63,350 nt of DNA from Streptococcus danieliae. Its GTDB lineage: Bacteria > Bacillota > Bacilli > Lactobacillales > Streptococcaceae. Location of the stretch: the NCBI RefSeq assembly GCF_009767945.1, contig NZ_WSRS01000001.1, positions 1 to 63,350 of the forward strand, read 5' to 3'. A model generated the notes under the pieces. That model saw only the letters and a list, made by a program, of their open reading frames with translations. It had not been told where the DNA came from and ran no database searches. The position numbers were made by a program, and so were the translations under genes. Below, one piece after another: positions 63,031 through 63,350 of the stretch. Each line of letters opens with the position of its first letter. Position 1 is the stretch's first letter.

Positions 63031-63350
63031 AGGGCACCTCTAAAAACTCATACTTATTGACGCCTTATTTCAAATAAGTAGGTATTCCTATTTGGTAGTG
63101 CGGACGTGAGCAGCCTCCTTCGGAGTTTCATCACTAGATTTTGAGACAAGGTCTCAAAATCTCCGCCATCTAGCAGTTGTTTCCAACTGCTGATGGTTCC
63201 ACTACAGTAGAAATACCTGCTTTTCTTTATTTTCACTCCCTAAGTTTTATGAGATAATAGAACTACTAAGATCAACGAGGTACTATCATGCTATTATTTT
63301 CCGACGATGAACGACTTCTAGAAAAACTGTCACAATTGGGAAATCAACTA
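63031..63350 (+). mobile_element. Right copy of the IS end
   Basis: The inverted counterpart of 1-320, with nine mismatches and no gaps. Terminus AGGGCACCTCTAAAAACTC at 63031-63049. It has cut the ParA gene. The element reads outward from the region, as at the left edge. The outermost 77 bases match the left copy exactly. Confidence 0.8.
63288..63350 (+). CDS. Transposase, N-terminal 21 codons (runs off the window)
   Basis: ATG at 63288 with ACGAGGTACTATC ahead. The 21 codons match those at the left edge exactly and then leave the window. Confidence 0.7.
   Translation, partial: MLLFSDDERLLEKLSQLGNQL

Noticed and set aside
1-63350. The two inverted IS ends framing 63 kb as a giant composite transposon
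   Set aside because: The copies are cut at the window edges, differ at nine positions and point outward. The exact 77-base identity at the very ends fits an assembly break. The core genes between them are ordinary chromosomal genes.
1-63350. CRISPR arrays, tRNA or rRNA genes, prophage
   Set aside because: I looked for regularly spaced repeats, tRNA cloverleaf motifs and phage structural genes by eye and found none; short or divergent examples could be missed without a search tool.

Overview
The window looks like one complete contig from a Streptococcus. The evidence is a streptococcal-type water-forming NADH oxidase, a DUF3042 protein, the gene block recJ - rnz - hypothetical - hflX - miaA, a 'GAGGCTGGGACAAAAGTC' intergenic repeat, and strong TTGACA/TATAAT promoters. 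The species cannot be fixed from sequence alone. The combination of a complete anaerobic cobalamin pathway and an ethanolamine microcompartment resembles the cob-eut islands known from S. sanguinis and relatives. Nearly every gene is on the minus strand.

Layout. 1-320 and 63031-63350 are inverted, 97% identical ends of the same insertion sequence, each with the first 21 codons of its transposase. 366-21668 is core genome: MATE efflux, guaC, nox, sbcCD, brnQ, an alpha/beta hydrolase, a ZIP transporter, nif3, trmK, nth, dnaD, apt, recJ, rnz, hflX and miaA. 21918-22153 holds a small plus-strand DUF3042 gene. 22125-22604 has no protein gene but carries, on the minus strand, a cobalamin riboswitch aptamer followed by two ANTAR-type hairpins and a terminator. 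This is the architecture of the EutX/Rli55 riboswitch-regulated decoy RNAs. 22688-24344 encodes a flavin reductase and an Old-Yellow-Enzyme-type oxidoreductase.

24430-48682 is one tightly packed B12 operon read from cbiA to cobC. It holds cbiA, cbiB, two cbiC paralogues, cbiD/E/T/F/G/H/J, a cobA-hemD fusion, cbiK, cbiL, the cobalt ECF transporter cbiMNQO, cbiP, a PduO-type adenosyltransferase, sirC, hemA/C/D/B/L, cobU, cobS and cobC. The hem genes stop at uroporphyrinogen III, so they feed corrin synthesis and not haem. 48843-59691 is an ethanolamine microcompartment operon read from eutA to eutQ (eutA, B, C, L, K-like, E, M, M, T-like, pduL/eutD, an uncharacterised eut gene, eutN, H, Q). EutBC needs adenosylcobalamin, which the neighbouring operon makes.

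Regulation. Both operons start with dual-hairpin terminators of the type controlled by the EutV (ANTAR) antiterminator: one in front of eutA (59703-59784) and one in front of cbiA (48699-48773). Together with the EutX-like RNA this suggests a three-part circuit in which ethanolamine sensing and B12 level jointly control both B12 use and B12 synthesis. The sensor genes are damaged here. Only the last ~86 codons of a EutW-like histidine kinase remain (59790-60050), and eutV, eutS, eutP and eutG are absent from the window. The eut locus is cut off by an ISLre2-family transposase gene (60348-61637) and a plasmid- or ICE-like partition operon (61799-63030), whose parA is itself broken by the right-hand insertion sequence.
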